Assembly: GCA_963580285.1 (NCBI GenBank)
Contig: OY757025.1
Location: 117,245,900-117,309,899 of the forward strand
Length of the DNA stretch: 64,000 nt
Reading direction: 5' to 3'
DNA from: Lucinisca nassula
Lineage: Eukaryota; Mollusca; Bivalvia; Lucinida; Lucinidae
Position 1 is the first letter of the stretch. The number at the start of each line of letters is the position of its first letter. Of the stretch, positions 29,442 through 41,192 are shown piece by piece. Position numbers and translations under genes: made by a program. The notes under the pieces are model-generated. The model worked only from the letters and a program-made list of their open reading frames with translations, was not told the origin of the DNA and ran no database searches.

Positions 29442-31057
29442 ATTTGTTTTTCTACAAAAACACAGATGTCTCCCCACTTTTTTATCATTGAGGTACCTAC
29501 CTGATTCTTGGGGGCAACACATTGTCTCATGACCCCCGGCCCCCGCCCATCGGGCTTGAAGAAATAGATTGGGCTGCACGATACTTCCATGCAGAGCTGA
29601 AACTGACTGCAAATGAGTACTGGTAAACAGCATAGAGGTTCTAAGCCTGTCCAGGAAAAGTGATGCAAGTCGGACCACCCATGCACAAAAACCCTATTGA
29701 GATGCCATTGCATCTCAATGCCAGGTAAAAGTCCCACAAAATTGGAAGCAACGTCTCCAAAATGACCTATACAGTGTTGGCGGAGATGAAAACCTCAATT
29801 CAAACAAATGTCTCATGATGGTTAACATTTCCACCAAGTAATTTTAAAATTCATCCAGGAAAAAGTGAGTTATTGACCAAAGATGAAAAAAGGCCACTTT
29901 TTTATGTCTGACCTCTAAGTATGACCTTGACATTGGAAGTACTGACCTGGCTCCTGCACGCAACACATTGTCTCATGCTGGCTATAGGTCATTCCCTTTC
30001 TTTAGACTTTGTTGTGATGAGTCAGATCTATAGACTAATCCATTTTCGTTAAGGTTGGCTGCTCATTGCATCAAATAACACACCATTTTTTCCTGACTGA
30101 TTGCTCAGTGAACCACAAAATTACCCATTGATATAGCTCTATTGTTGCAATATTTACCTGCAGGTAAGATTAACACATATACCTGAATAAGTCTTACCTG
30201 AGTGAACAATATAATGTTCATTGACTCCTTTCATTCCACCCCTTGCTCAAAGCTCAAAATGTTCCCATACTATAGTGACTTGTAATTGCGTATATACACA
30301 TTTCTATATTAATCCAGGTATAAGATATTGTATGGCATTGCCCATGCATTGTATGCAAATTCAAACAGGTGTGACACCCCTTATTTAGTGAATAGGCCTG
30401 TACCACAACTGAAGCGTGAAAGCTAAAACAAAGTGTAAAGATTGGTAAAAAGCTATAATATTTCTGCCAAGTCATTTTAAAATTCATCCATTAATATGAA
30501 AGTTATTGACCATACACAGAAAAAGACCCTTTTTGACCTTTGACCTCTAAGTATGACCTTGACCTTTTGAGGATCCAACCTAGGTCATGTGCTCAACACA
30601 TCGTCTCATGATGGTTAACATTTCTGCCAAGTAATTTCAAAATAAATTTAGGAATAATAAAGTTATTGACCATACACGAAAAAAAATAGGTCCCTTTTTT
30701 ACCTTTGACCTTTAAGTATGACCTTGACCTTGGAGGTAGCAACCTTGGTCTTGTGAGCAACAAATTGTCTCATGATGGATAACATTTCTGCCAAGTCATT
30801 TTAAAATTCATTCATTAATATGAAAGTTATTGACCAAACACTTAAAAAAGACCCTTTTTTGACCTTTGACCTCTAAGTATGACCTTGACCTTTGAGTCTG
30901 CCAAGTCATTTTAAAATTCATCCATTAATATGAAAGTTTTTGACCAAACACTTAAAAAAGACCCTATTTTGACATTTGACCTCTAAGTATGACCTTGACC
31001 TTTGAGGTACCAACCTAGGTCATGCGCTTGACACATCGTCTCATGATGGTTAACATT
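29442..31057 (+). repeat. Tandem array, ~160-165-bp unit, diverged
   Basis: Units contain AAAGTTATTGACCA, a run of AAAA then GGCC/ACCC, TTTTGACCTTTGACCTCTAAG, TATGACCTTGACCTTTGAGG, TACCAACCT and ACACATCGTCTCATGATGGT. The same unit makes the younger array at 35507-36965. A SINE (29533-29808) interrupts the first unit. Confidence 0.85.
29533..29808 (+). mobile_element. SINE with 10-bp target duplication
   Basis: TGTCTCATGA is duplicated at 29523-29532 and 29809-29818, and the tandem unit resumes exactly afterwards (TGGTTAACATTTC). The body matches the SINE at 12042-12341 (CCCGCCCATCGGGCTTGAAG, GGGCTGCACGATACTTCCAT, CCCACAAAATTGGAAGCAAC) and ends in AATTCAAACAAA. The minus ORFs here are not genes. 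Confidence 0.88.
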
Positions 31058-32445
31058 CACTTTTTCCCATGCAAAAGCCTAAGTCGGCAAATTTGACATT
31101 GCTGTAAAATAGGTCAAGGTCAACTCAGGGTCACCATTTGTACAAACTATGATGGGCCTGAGTACCATATGCTACATGCCAAGTTTCAAGGCCATTGGCC
31201 TTACGGTTCTGGAGGAGAAGAATTTTTAAGGCTTTTTACCATATATGGGCGTGACGGCCATTTTGGTCATGTGATCTAGACCGTATTGGCATTATTTCAT
31301 TTGTTCAACTCACAAAGGCTCCATATTAAATTTTACTTAAATTGGGTCAGCAGTTTTGGAGAAAAAATGTTTGAAATATGGATCCTGAATGACCTTGGTC
31401 TAAGGCCAATGAATGACCTTGACCTTTCTGACCAATAGATCTTCATGTATTCAATTACTTTACCTGATCTACAAATTTTGTTGACACTGTCTTCAATGGT
31501 TTCCTATAAATCCATTATTTTCACTTTGCCCCATGCAAAAGCCTAAGTCGGAAAATTTGACATTGCTGTAAAATAGGTCAAGGTCAACCCAGGGTCACCA
31601 TTTGTACAAACCATAATGGGCCCGAGTACCATATGCTACATGCCAAGTTTCAAAGCCACTGGCCTTATGATACTGGAGAAGAAGATTTTTGAAGGCTTTT
31701 TACCATATATGGGCATGACGGCCATCTTGGTCATGTGATCCAGACCCGCGAACAAGGCCAATGAATGACCTTGACCTTTCTGATCCATATACATTCATGT
31801 ATTCAGTTACTTTACCTGATCTACAAATTTTGGTGACACTGTCTTCAATGGTTTCCTATAAATCCATTATTTTCACTTTGCCCCATGCAAAAGCCTAAGT
31901 CGACAAATTTGACATTGCTGTAAAATAGGTCAAGTTCAACCCAGGGTCACCATTTGTACAAACCATGATGGGCCCGAGTACCATATGCTACATGCCAAGT
32001 TTCAAGGCCACTGGCCTTATGGTTCTGGAGAAGAAGATTTTTGAAGGCTTTTTACCATATATGGGCATGGCGGCCATCTTGGTCATGTGATCCAGACCCC
32101 GTGAACAAACTTTCGTTCCCCCATCCCACTGAGGCTCCATATGAAATTTGGCTTTGATTGGCCCTGCAGTATAGGAGAAGAAGATCTTTGAAAATGGTGG
32201 ACGGACGGACTGTTAATTTTCCCATTCAAAAATACCCAACAAGCAACTAAATACCCAACAGGCTACTGGCTACTTTTCTTGGACAACAACGGAATAAACG
32301 GCAAGTACCCAACTTATGTCTACCCAACATGTGCCCACGGATGCGCTCGGATGGACGGACGACGGACGGACGACGGACGGACGACGGACCATGGCTATAC
32401 TATAAGCTCACCTATGAGCCTAAAGGCTCAGGTGAGCTAAAAAGA
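31058..32445 (+). repeat. Tandem array (355-460-bp units) with GACGG microsatellite and terminal palindrome
   Basis: Three units start TCACTTT(TT/GC)CCCATGCAAAAG at about 31058, 31520 and 31875. Each contains ACATTGCTGTAAAATAGGTC, GTACCATATGCTACATGCCA and GGCCATCTTGGTCATGTGAT. A GGACGGACG tract begins near 32202, is interrupted by about 130 bp (32215-32345, with several TACCCAAC words) and resumes at 32345-32390. The end is a hairpin, AGCTCACC-GAGCC / GGCTC-GGTGAGCT (32404-32440). Confidence 0.8.
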
Positions 32446-32496
32446 CGAAAAAAAATATTCCTAGTCAACAAAGGATTTGTGCATGACTGCATGCAT

Positions 32497-32620
32497 GTGT
32501 GTGTGGGGTGGGGCAGGGTGTGGTGGGGTGTTGTAGGGTGGGGCATGGTGGGGTTGGGTGGGGTGGGGTGTAGTGTGGTGTGGTGGGGTGGGTGGGTTTG
32601 AGTTGGGAAGCGTGGGGTAG
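32497..32620 (+). repeat. G-rich minisatellite (GTGGGGTGGGG type)
   Basis: The plus strand is an irregular run of GGGGT, GGTGGGGTG and TGTGGTGGGG for about 120 bp. Multiple closely spaced G tracts could fold as G-quadruplexes. The ORFs reading Gly/Val/Trp here, or Pro/Thr/His on the other strand, follow from composition. Confidence 0.85.
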
Positions 32621-32925
32621 GGTAGCGATGTATGCATGCATGTATTTATGTATGTACAGGACAAATGGCATATCCCCATCCCATATCAACTTTTGTGTAG
32701 GGGTATAATCTCTGTTTATATGTGTTCATGTAGAAAAAAAACACAAAAAAATAATAAAAAAAAATGCGCATCCACCCGCCCAACCACCCACCCGGACATC
32801 GCTATTTTAAAGGACGGAATTTTTGAAAAACCCGTCCAATGAAACCGAAAATTAACATGATTACAATAATAATTCAAAGTGTGTGGCCTTGGCCCAAAGG
32901 TTATGCTAACAAATAAATCAAAGGA
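32621..32925. other. Spacer between repeat arrays
   Basis: ATGTATGCATGCATGTATTT (TATG-type simple sequence), two A-rich runs (32733-32765) and a CCACCCGCCCAACCACCCAC stretch. No gene. Confidence 0.55.
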
Positions 32926-35506
32926 CAATAACTTTTGAAAGGGGCATAATGCGGATGAGAAAAAAATATGTGTCAGCTAATTTTCCATAGCGAATCCATA
33001 TATGAAATTTCAAAACCCTAGCTTACACGGTTCTTAAGTTAATCCGGATGAAAAAAAAAAACGTGTCAGCTTATTTTCCATCAGGAACGCATATATGAAA
33101 TTTCAAAACCATAGCATACACAGTTCTGAAGTTATGGTATGCATCACTTTTAGCATACATTACAATAGACACAAATTACCAAAATGACAAAGGGCCATAA
33201 CTCAAATTTTGTCAAAAGTTAATCAGGTCATCTACTCATCACCACCAATCTTTTCATAAACTTTCAAGACTCTAGCTATAATAGTTTTTGAGATCTCTTG
33301 CTGACAAGATTTTATTAAAAAAAATATTCAAAGGGCAATAACTCTTGAAAGAGGCATAATCCGGATGAGAAAAAAAATACGCATCAGCTTATTTTCCATC
33401 AGGAATGCATATATGAAATTTCAAAACAATAGCATATACAGTTCTAAAGTTATGCTATGCATCACTTTTAGCATACATTATAATGGGCACAAATTACCAA
33501 AATGACAAAGGGCCATAACTTACAATGTATTTTTCAGAATTTTGTCAAAAGTTAAGCAGGTCAGCTATTCATCAACACCAATCTATGTGTATTCACCAAC
33601 ATTCAAGGCTGTAGCTATAATAGTTTTTCAGATATTTTGCTGACAAGATTTAATTCAAAAAACTTCAAAGTGCAATAACTCTTGGAAGGGGCATAATCCA
33701 GATGAGAAAAAAATGCTTGTCGGCTAATTTTCCATCAGGAATGCATATATGAAATTTCAAAACCATAGCATACACGTAGTTATGCTATGCATCACTTTTA
33801 GCATATATTACAATGGGCACAAATTACCAAAACGACAAAGGGCCATAACTCACAAAGTGTTTTACGGAATTTTGTCAATAGTTAATCAGTCCATCCACTC
33901 ATCACCTCCAATATGTTCACCAACTTTCAAGGCTCTAGCTCCAATAGTTTTTGAGATATCTTGCTGACAAGATTTTATTAAAAAAATTCAAAGGGCAATA
34001 ACTCTTGAAAGCGGCATAATCTGGATGAGAAAAAAATACGCGTCAGCTAATTTTCCATTTGGAATGCATATATGAAATTTCAAAACCATAGCATACACAA
34101 TTCTAAAGTTATGCTATGCATCACTTTTAGCATTCATTACAATGGGCACAAATTACCAAAATGACAAAGGGCCATAACTGGCAAAGTATTTTTCGGAATT
34201 TTATCAAAAGTTAACCAGTTCATATACTCATCACCACCAATATACTCAACAATTTTCAAGGCTCTAGCTCCAATATTATTTGAGATATCATGCTGACAAG
34301 ATTTTATTAAAAAAATTTCAAAGGGCAATAACTCTTGAAAGGGGCATAATCCGGACGAGAAAAAACATACGCGTCAGCTAATTTTCCATGAGGAATGCAT
34401 ATATGAAATTTCAAAACCATAGCATACACGGTTCTAAAGTTATGCTATGCATCACTTTTAGCATACATTATAATGGGCACAAATTACCAAAATGACAAAG
34501 GACCATAACTTACAAAGTATTTTTCAGAATTTTGTCAAAAGTTAAGCAGGTCAGCTACTCATCAACACCAATCTATGTGTATTCACCAACATTCAAGGCT
34601 GTAGCTATAATAGTTTTTGAGATATTTTGCTGACAAGATTTAATTCAAAAAACTTCAAAGTGCAATAACTCTTGAAAGGGGCATAATCCAGATGAGAAAA
34701 AAATGCTTGTCAGCTAATTTTCCATCAGGAATGCATATATGAAATTTCAAAACCATAGCATACACGGTTCTAAAGTTATGCTATGCATCACTTTTAGCAT
34801 ATATTACAATGGGCACAAATTACCAAAATGACAAAGGGCCATAACTCACAAAGTATTTTTCGGAATTTTGTCAAAAGTTAATCAGTCCATCCACTCATCA
34901 CCTCCAATATGTTCACCAACTTTCAAGGCTCTAGCTCCAATAGTTTTTGAGATATCTTGCTGACAAGATTTTATTTAAATAATTTCAAAGGGCAATAACT
35001 CTTGAAAGCGGCATAATCCTGACGAGAAAAAAAATACGCGTCAGCTTATTTTCTATCAGAAATGCATATATGAAATTTCAAAACCATAGCATACACGGTT
35101 CTAAAGTTATGCTATGCATCACTTTTAGCATACATTACAATGGGCACAAATTACCAAAATGACAAAGGGCCATAACTCACAAAGTGTTTTTTGGAATTTT
35201 GTCAAAAGTTTATCAGTTCATCTACTCATCACCACCAATATATCCACCAACTTTCAAGGCTCTATCTCCAATAGTTTTTGAGATATCTTGCTGACAAGAT
35301 TTTATTAAAAAAAATTCAAACGGCAAAAACTCTTGAAGGGGACATAATCCAGACGAGAAAAAAATACGTATCAGCTGATTTTCAAATTTCAAAACCCTAG
35401 CATACACGGTTCTAAAGTTATGCTATGCATCAAAAGCGTAACGGACGGACGAACGAACAAGAACCAATATGCCCCTCCAACTTTTTCAAAGTTGGGGGCA
35501 TAATAA
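32926..35506 (+). repeat. Tandem array, ~330-bp unit, ending in microsatellite and palindrome
   Basis: About eight units. GGCAATAACTCTTG recurs near 33332, 33671 (variant), 34004, 34326, 34665, 34995 and 35320. Unit landmarks are CATATATGAAATTTCAAAAC, AGTTATGCTATGCATCAC, GGGCACAAATTACCAAAATG, GACAAAGGGCCATAACT and GATATCTTGCTGACAAGATT. The end has ACGGACGGACGAACGAAC followed by a palindrome in which TATGCCCCTCCAACTTT pairs with AAAGTTGGGGGCATA (35468-35502). The same family lies in reverse at 55816-57530. Confidence 0.9.
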
Positions 35507-36965
35507 GAAAGTTATTGACAGAACACAAAAAGGCCCTTTTTTTACCTTTAACCTCTATGTATGACCTTGACCTTTCAGGTACCAAACTGGGTCATGCGTG
35601 CAACACATCATCTCATGGTGGTTAACATTTCTGTCTAGCAATTTCAAAATCCATTTAAAAATAAGAAAGTTATTGACCAAACACAAAAAAGGCCCCTTTT
35701 TTACCTTTGACCTCTACGTAGGACCTTGACATTTTAGGTACCAAACTGAATCATGCATGCAACACATCGTCCCATGATAGTTAACATGTTTGCCAAGTAA
35801 CTTTAAATTCTATTTAAAAATAAGTAAGTTATTGACAAAACCTGAAAAAGGCCCCTTTTTTTACCTTTGACCTCTAAGTATGACCTTGACCTTTGAGGTA
35901 CTAATCTGGGTCATGTGCGCAACACATCGCCTTATATTGGTTAACATTTCTGCCAAGTGATTTCAAAATCAATCTCAAAATAAGAAAGTTATTGACCAAA
36001 TACGAAAAAAGGCCCCCTTTTTGACCTTTGGCCTCTAAGTATGTCCTTGACCTTTGAGGTACCGACCTGCCTCATGTGCACCACACATTGTCTTATGGTT
36101 GTTAATAATTATGCCAAGTAATTTTAAAATCCATCTCAAAATAAGAAAGTTATTGACCAAATACGAAAAAAAGGCCCCCTTTTTTACCTTTGACCTCTAA
36201 GTATGACCTTGACCTTTGAGGTACCAACCTGCCTCATGTGCACCACACATTGTCTCATGGTTGTTAATAATTATGCCAAGTAATTTTAAAATCCATCTCA
36301 AAATTAGAAAGTTATTGACCAAATACGAAAAAAGGCCCATTTTTGACCTTTGACCTCTAAGTATGACCTTGACCTTTGAGGTACCGACCTGCCTCATGCG
36401 CACCACACATCGTCTTATGGTTGTTAATAATTATGCCAAGTAATTTTAAAATCCATCTCAAAATAAGAAAGTTATTGACCAAATACGAAAAAAGGCCCCT
36501 TTTTTACCTTTCACCTCTAAGTATGACCTTGACCTTTGAGGTACCGACCTGCCTCATGTGCACCACACATTGTCTCATGGTTGTTAATAATTATGCCGAG
36601 TAATTTTAAAATCCATCTCAAAATTAGAAAGTTATTGACCAAATACAAAACAAGGCCCCTTTTTTGACCTTTGACCTCTAAGTATGACCTTGACCTTTGA
36701 GGTACCGACCTGCCTCATGCGCACCACACATCGTCTTATGGTTGTTAATAATTATGCCAAGTAATTTTAAAATCCATCTCAAAATAAGAAAGTTATTGAC
36801 CAAATACGAAAAAAGGCCCCTTTTTTGACCTTTGACCTCTAAGTATGACCTTGACCTTTGAGGTACCGACCTGCCTCTTGCGCACCACACATCGTCTTAT
36901 GGTTGTTAATATTTCCGCCAAGTAATTTTAAAATCCATCAAAAAATAAGAAAGTTATTGACCGGA
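35507..36965 (+). repeat. Tandem array, ~161-bp unit, well conserved
   Basis: About nine units. GACCTTGACCTTTGAGGTAC recurs every 160-162 bp from 36047 to 36853. Neighbouring units are nearly identical in the second half (CCGACCTGCCTCATGCGCAC, CACATCGTCTTATGGTTGTT, AATAATTATGCCAAGTAATT), so amplification was recent compared with 29442-31057. Confidence 0.9.
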
Positions 36966-37243
36966 CACGATTTGCCTATATATATATACATACCAACAAA
37001 CTTCCAAGGGAGATAATTCAAAAAGTATAAATGGGAGAGTTATAGTTCTTGCGCACTGCACGTCGTCTAATGCTGATTAATACTTATACGAAGTTTCGTG
37101 AAGATAGCTCTAACGGTTTTCAAGTTACAGAGCGGACACGAAAGTGTGACAGACAAACAGACGGACAGACGGACAGACAGACAGACGCCCGGGGGAAAAA
37201 CAATATGTCTCTCCGAAAAAAAATTTTTCGGGGGAGACATAAT
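36966..37243 (+). repeat. Terminal segment: GACGGACAG microsatellite and palindrome
   Basis: ACACGAAAGTGTGACAGACA leads into a GACGGACAGACGG tract (37156-37187). The end is a palindrome, TATGTCTC-CCGAAAAA / TTTTTCGG-GGAGACATA, at 37204-37240, directly before LINE sequence. Same layout as the array ends at 32.4 and 35.5 kb, but with a different palindrome sequence. Confidence 0.8.
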
Positions 37244-37430
37244 TAGATGAAATTTCTCGACTAGATCATGACTTATTACCTTCCAACTATTTGGAGGACA
37301 TCCTTCTTCCCTCACGACAAAATGTAGATCAAATAGTGAACAATCAAGGGAAATATTTACTTGATACTTGCATTGAATCAAAATTGCGGATACTTAATGG
37401 GAGAATAATTGGCGATTCCTTAGGTTATAA
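37244..37430 (+). pseudogene. LINE A endonuclease, fragment 2
   Basis: The frame reads DEISRLDHDLLPSNYLED, ILLPSRQNVDQIVNNQGKYL and CIESKLRILNGRIIGDSLGY. It parallels LINE B ORF2 residues about 170-232 (ELCISSRMRILNGRVLGDHF). It is cut at GGTTATAA, where the PLE copy 37431-39402 is inserted, and resumes at 39403. Confidence 0.8.
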
Positions 37431-39402
37431 AGTAGAAGTAAAACAAAGATCAGGAATCGATACAATTAACTTACTCCACCCACCAAAGACAACAAAAGGG
37501 AAAGAAATACAAACATTAAGCGACCAGACCATAATGGAAACCTAAACAAAGGAAGGCCATAAGGACAGTTACTTTCCCACAAAATGGCCATATGGCCATC
37601 CAAAATTAAAAGACACAAGTGATACACACAGTAAGTAACAAACAACAAAATAAATAAATCGCCACAGAAGAACCGCCTTGGAGCGGTCAGTGGAAAGATC
37701 TCCACTGGGGGGCTTAAATCGATTTTACGTGGCCACAATCCTCGCCCTTACTTCCGTCCCGTTTTAGACAAATAATTTGTTCAGTCCGCGTGAAGGCCTC
37801 CTAACTCATCAGTGCAACATCTCCGTGAACACAAAAAATCAAAGAACCACAGAGGTGAGACAACGGTGAGGACTCGACAGCAAGAAACCACTGAAATGCT
37901 GGAGCAAAACAAAACCAACAGGTAGACTCCGATGGGCCCGACCAGAGACAGAGCATCAGACACCAACCAACATTACCAAGAATTAGATCTCTCTAATTCT
38001 CAATAAGCCTTTACGTTGGAGCCGTCATAGAATCTGAGGCCTGACCCACCGGCGTGCAATTAAAGAGGAAAGCAAAGTTGCCAACCGTGATTGGGTTAAC
38101 TACCATGCATGCAGTCTGTCGTATAACATCAATGTTGTACCCAATCTTTTTTATATCGAAGAATGATTTTACGAAATTGGGTGCTGAAGTCATTGCGGTT
38201 ATATATTTTTCTGAATTTATATACTAAGTCACCATAAAATTCGGGTTCCGATAGACCTTGTTGCAGAAGAGATTTAAGTCCAATATTGAATTTTGAAATT
38301 AAATCAGAATGGCGTCTATAAAATTTTGAAAATGCTTTGCGTAGTTTATGGTACCGATAACCCTGATTAAGGAGTTTAGCCGTTAATAATTAATTAAGAG
38401 TGTTGAAGTCAGTTACATGACTATACACTCTAGCAAATCGAATTAATTGCGAAATATAAACGCCATAGGATGGCGAACGAGGAACATCACCATCCAAAAA
38501 AGGAAAATTTACAATATCAAAATCAAAGTCATCGCGTTTATCATAAATTTTGCACGAAACAAACCATCTACAATAGATAGATGTAAATTCAAAAACGGGG
38601 CCTCGGTATCAGAAGAATTTGCTTTATTTAATTGAAGTTCTGGGGGTAAATCTGACTGATCAAACCATCGAAATAGGTATTATCAAGATTTAATAAATCA
38701 TCTAAATATCTAGAAGTGGAGCTAAAAGCTTCAATAATTTCAGATTGGTTATCAATGTAAAGCGACAACATGAAGTCTGTTTCATAACAATACAAGAACA
38801 GATCAGCCACAAGAGGTGCGCAATTCGTACCCATCGGAATACCCACAATTTGTCTAAATAACTTTGTACCGAATCTAATATAAATATTGTCAAGTAGAAA
38901 GGTGAGGGCATCACACTTTCTGACATGACCAAAGTGTATAATTCTTATGCTCTTTAGAAGTGAAAAATGTATTTCTGACATTACATGCAAGATAGAGAGA
39001 ATCTTCTCTGTGAAAAGCCCATTCAATTAAATCATTAAGCTTTTCTTTTATAAGATTATGAGGAAGTGTAGTGTAAAGAGTGGAAAAATCTTAAGTAGAC
39101 AGACTTGAAGCACGAAAATGTCTGGATTTCAATTTATTTAAAACCTCATTCGAATTTTTTATAGACCAAAACAGATTTCTTCCTGATCTCTCAAAGACTT
39201 TATCACAATATTTAATCACATGCCTTTTAATAGCAGTAAGACAGGAAGTTAATAATTTAGAAAGTTCAGTGGTAGTGCAAGAGCTAGAATTTGCAATAAA
39301 CCGTGCTTTGTAAGGTCTTTTATGAAGTTTTGGTAGCCAGTATAGCGTAGGAAGCTTGTCTTGGCCTTCGGTAACACACACAGCAAACTTGGTGGCTGAA
39401 TT
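37431..39402 (-). mobile_element. PLE inserted in LINE A, with TTATAA duplication
   Basis: TTATAA at 37425-37430 and 39403-39408 flanks a 1972-bp minus-strand copy. Removing it joins GGTTAT to AATACTTAC and restores the LINE frame (GDSLGY-NTYFGPRGSS). The copy contains the 3' region (37431 to about 38010), the basic tail, IPMGTNCAPLVADLFLYCYE, SRYLDDLLNLDN and KLPTLYWLPKLHKRPYKARF. It is 5'-truncated at KFAVCVTEGQDK. Frameshifts break the RT near 38560, 38930 and 39100. It shows the real 3' boundary of the family (ACTTCTACT on the sense strand). Confidence 0.9.
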
Positions 39403-40459
39403 TTATAATACTTACTTTGGTCCAAGGGGGAGTAGCACAATTGATTATTTCATAGTTTCTGAAGATTTATTTAAGATATTTGAGTTTATAAATGTTCGTC
39501 CTCCATCTGAATTGTCTGATCATTGTGTCATATGGTGTGGTATGAAAACTAATGTAACATATACCGAAGTAAGTGGTGCTTCTGAAAATGTTTATGCTAA
39601 ATTACCTGGTAAGTTCATTGTTGATGAATCAACAAAGCAGAAGTATATAGAATCTCTGTTAGATGTTGAGTCTTCTGGTCTACTTCAAAAGTTTTTGAAT
39701 GATGTTAAAAATGATGCAGTAGATATTGAAACATTGACAAATCAATTTTCTGGAATTATCAATCTGTCTGCACAAAAGTCTGTGACGTTCAGAATTTACA
39801 GAAATCACAAAAAGAAGAAAAAGTTCAAAAAGAAGTGGTTTAATAACAATTGCTATATTATGAAAAGAGAACTCAGGAAACTAGGCAGACGACTCCAAAT
39901 GAACTCTAATAATTTTGATCTCAAATTTGCTTTTCACAAGTTAAAGAAAGAATACAATAAAACGCTTAAGATGACTAAGAATGCGTTTTATAAAGCAATT
40001 ATTGAACAATTGGATACGTTACACGAAAATGACCCGAAAGCTTTCTGGAAAACTTTAGATCACCTAAATAATAAATCATCAGATAACACTAGCCCAATTC
40101 CATTATCAACTTGGTATGATTACCTGTCTGAGCTGTATTCAGAGAATAATTCTGACTTAGATTTAACTGATCTTGAGGTGAATACTGAACGCCCACTTGA
40201 TTTTCATTTTACATGTAAAGAAGTAAGCTCAGGCATATTAAAACTTAAAAATAATAAACAGCCAGGGATTGATTTAATTCTGAATGAATTCATGAAATAT
40301 GGAAAAGATATACTTCTGCTTCCAATTGTTAAATTATTTAACAGAATTTTAAAATCTGGAACTTTTCCAGATAGCTGGAATATCTCATTAGTCTCCTTTT
40401 TACCAAAGAATAATGAACTATATATGATTGTGATAACTATCGTTGTTTGAGTTTGACAA
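39403..40459 (+). pseudogene. LINE A endonuclease end and RT N-terminal part, fragment 3
   Basis: The frame opens FYNTYFGPRGSSTIDYFIVS and SELSDHCVIWCGMK (the SDH motif of the endonuclease). It continues with a linker rich in basic residues (NHKKKKKFKKKWFNN) and the first RT segments (LKLKNNKQPGIDLILNEFMK, LFNRILKSGTFPDSWNISLV, SFLPKNN). A frameshift near 40415 moves DCDNYRCLSLT into another frame just before the next insertion. The open frame begins at 39356 only because PLE sequence happens to be open. Confidence 0.85.
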
Positions 40460-40710
40460 AGTAGAAGTAAAACAAAGATCAGGAATTGATACAATTAACT
40501 TACTCCACCCATAAAAGACACCAAAGGGAAAGAAATACAAACATTAAGCGACCAGACCATAATGGAAACCTAAACAAAGGAAGGCCATAAGGACAGTTAC
40601 TTTCCCACAAAATGGCCATATGGCCATCCAAAATTAAAAGACACAAGTGATACACACAGTAAGTAACAAACAACAACATAAATAAATCGCCACAGAAGCG
40701 CCGCCTTGGA
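40460..40710 (-). mobile_element. PLE 3' fragment inserted in LINE A
   Basis: Starts AGTAGAAGTAAAACAAAG and ends GCCGCCTTGGA, minus orientation, 251 bp. LINE sequence reads across: TTGACA on the left and AGTTGCTTGGGTAAACTG on the right give LTSCLGKLF. At most about 2 bp (AA) are duplicated. Confidence 0.85.
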
Positions 40711-41192
40711 AGTTGCTTGGGTAAACTGTTTACGTCATTACTTCATACTCGCTTACACAGTCACATGGAAAAGAACGACTTGTATAATAAATTCCAGGCA
40801 GGATTTAGACCGGGTTACAGAACGACAGATCATATATTTACTATTAAAACAATTATAAATAAATATTTATTTAAATGTAAAAGAAGAATCTATGCTTGTT
40901 TCGTAGACTTTTCAAAAGCGTTTGACACAGTTTGGCGCTCAGGACTATTTCAGAAACTACTAACTTTGGGGATAGGGGGTAATTTTTACAAAGTTGTGAA
41001 TGTACTCAAATTCGAAGTTTGTAGTGAAGAAAGATAACATTTTGTCACAAACTGGATGTTACGCAAGAGTGGTACGTCAAGATGATAGTCTGAGTCCCTT
41101 ACTTTTCAATTTTTTTTATAAATGACAAAGATGAAATACTTGATCAAACTGTCTCTGAACCCGTAGTTTTAAATTCTACCAAACTCAATTGT
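40711..41192 (+). pseudogene. LINE A RT palm, fragment 4
   Basis: 40717-41037 reads GKLFTSLLHTRLHSHMEKND, FQAGFRPGYRTTDHIFTIKT and YACFVDFSKAFDTVW (motif A with catalytic Asp). A frameshift near 41015-41035 is followed by VVRQDDSLSPLLFNFF, where the usual RQGD has become RQDD. A poly-T run near 41110 shifts the frame again. Confidence 0.85.

Larger units (their letters stand above)
29442..37243. mobile_element. 7.8-kb block of tandem-repeat elements inserted in LINE A
   Basis: The two LINE endonuclease halves are separated by this block, with TAGA at 29438-29441 and at 37244-37247. The block holds at least four repeat families in series, each largely tandem. Three of them end in a GACGG-rich microsatellite and a short palindrome. 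It contains no protein domain. Architecture of tandem core plus microsatellite plus terminal hairpin is like the bivalve pearl elements and non-autonomous Helitron/Helentron elements. It may be one composite insertion or several nested ones. Confidence 0.65.

Noticed and set aside
32329..32689. Gly/Val/Trp- or Pro/Thr/His-rich ORFs on both strands
   Set aside because: Translation of a G-rich minisatellite and a GACGG microsatellite; no start context or domain.
36197..36890. Repeated ORFs in the ~161-bp array
   Set aside because: Periodic frames that exist because the unit repeats without a stop; not coding.
39356..39402. Start codon of the 364-codon ORF at 39356
   Set aside because: The first 15 codons are antisense PLE sequence; the LINE frame begins at the insertion junction.
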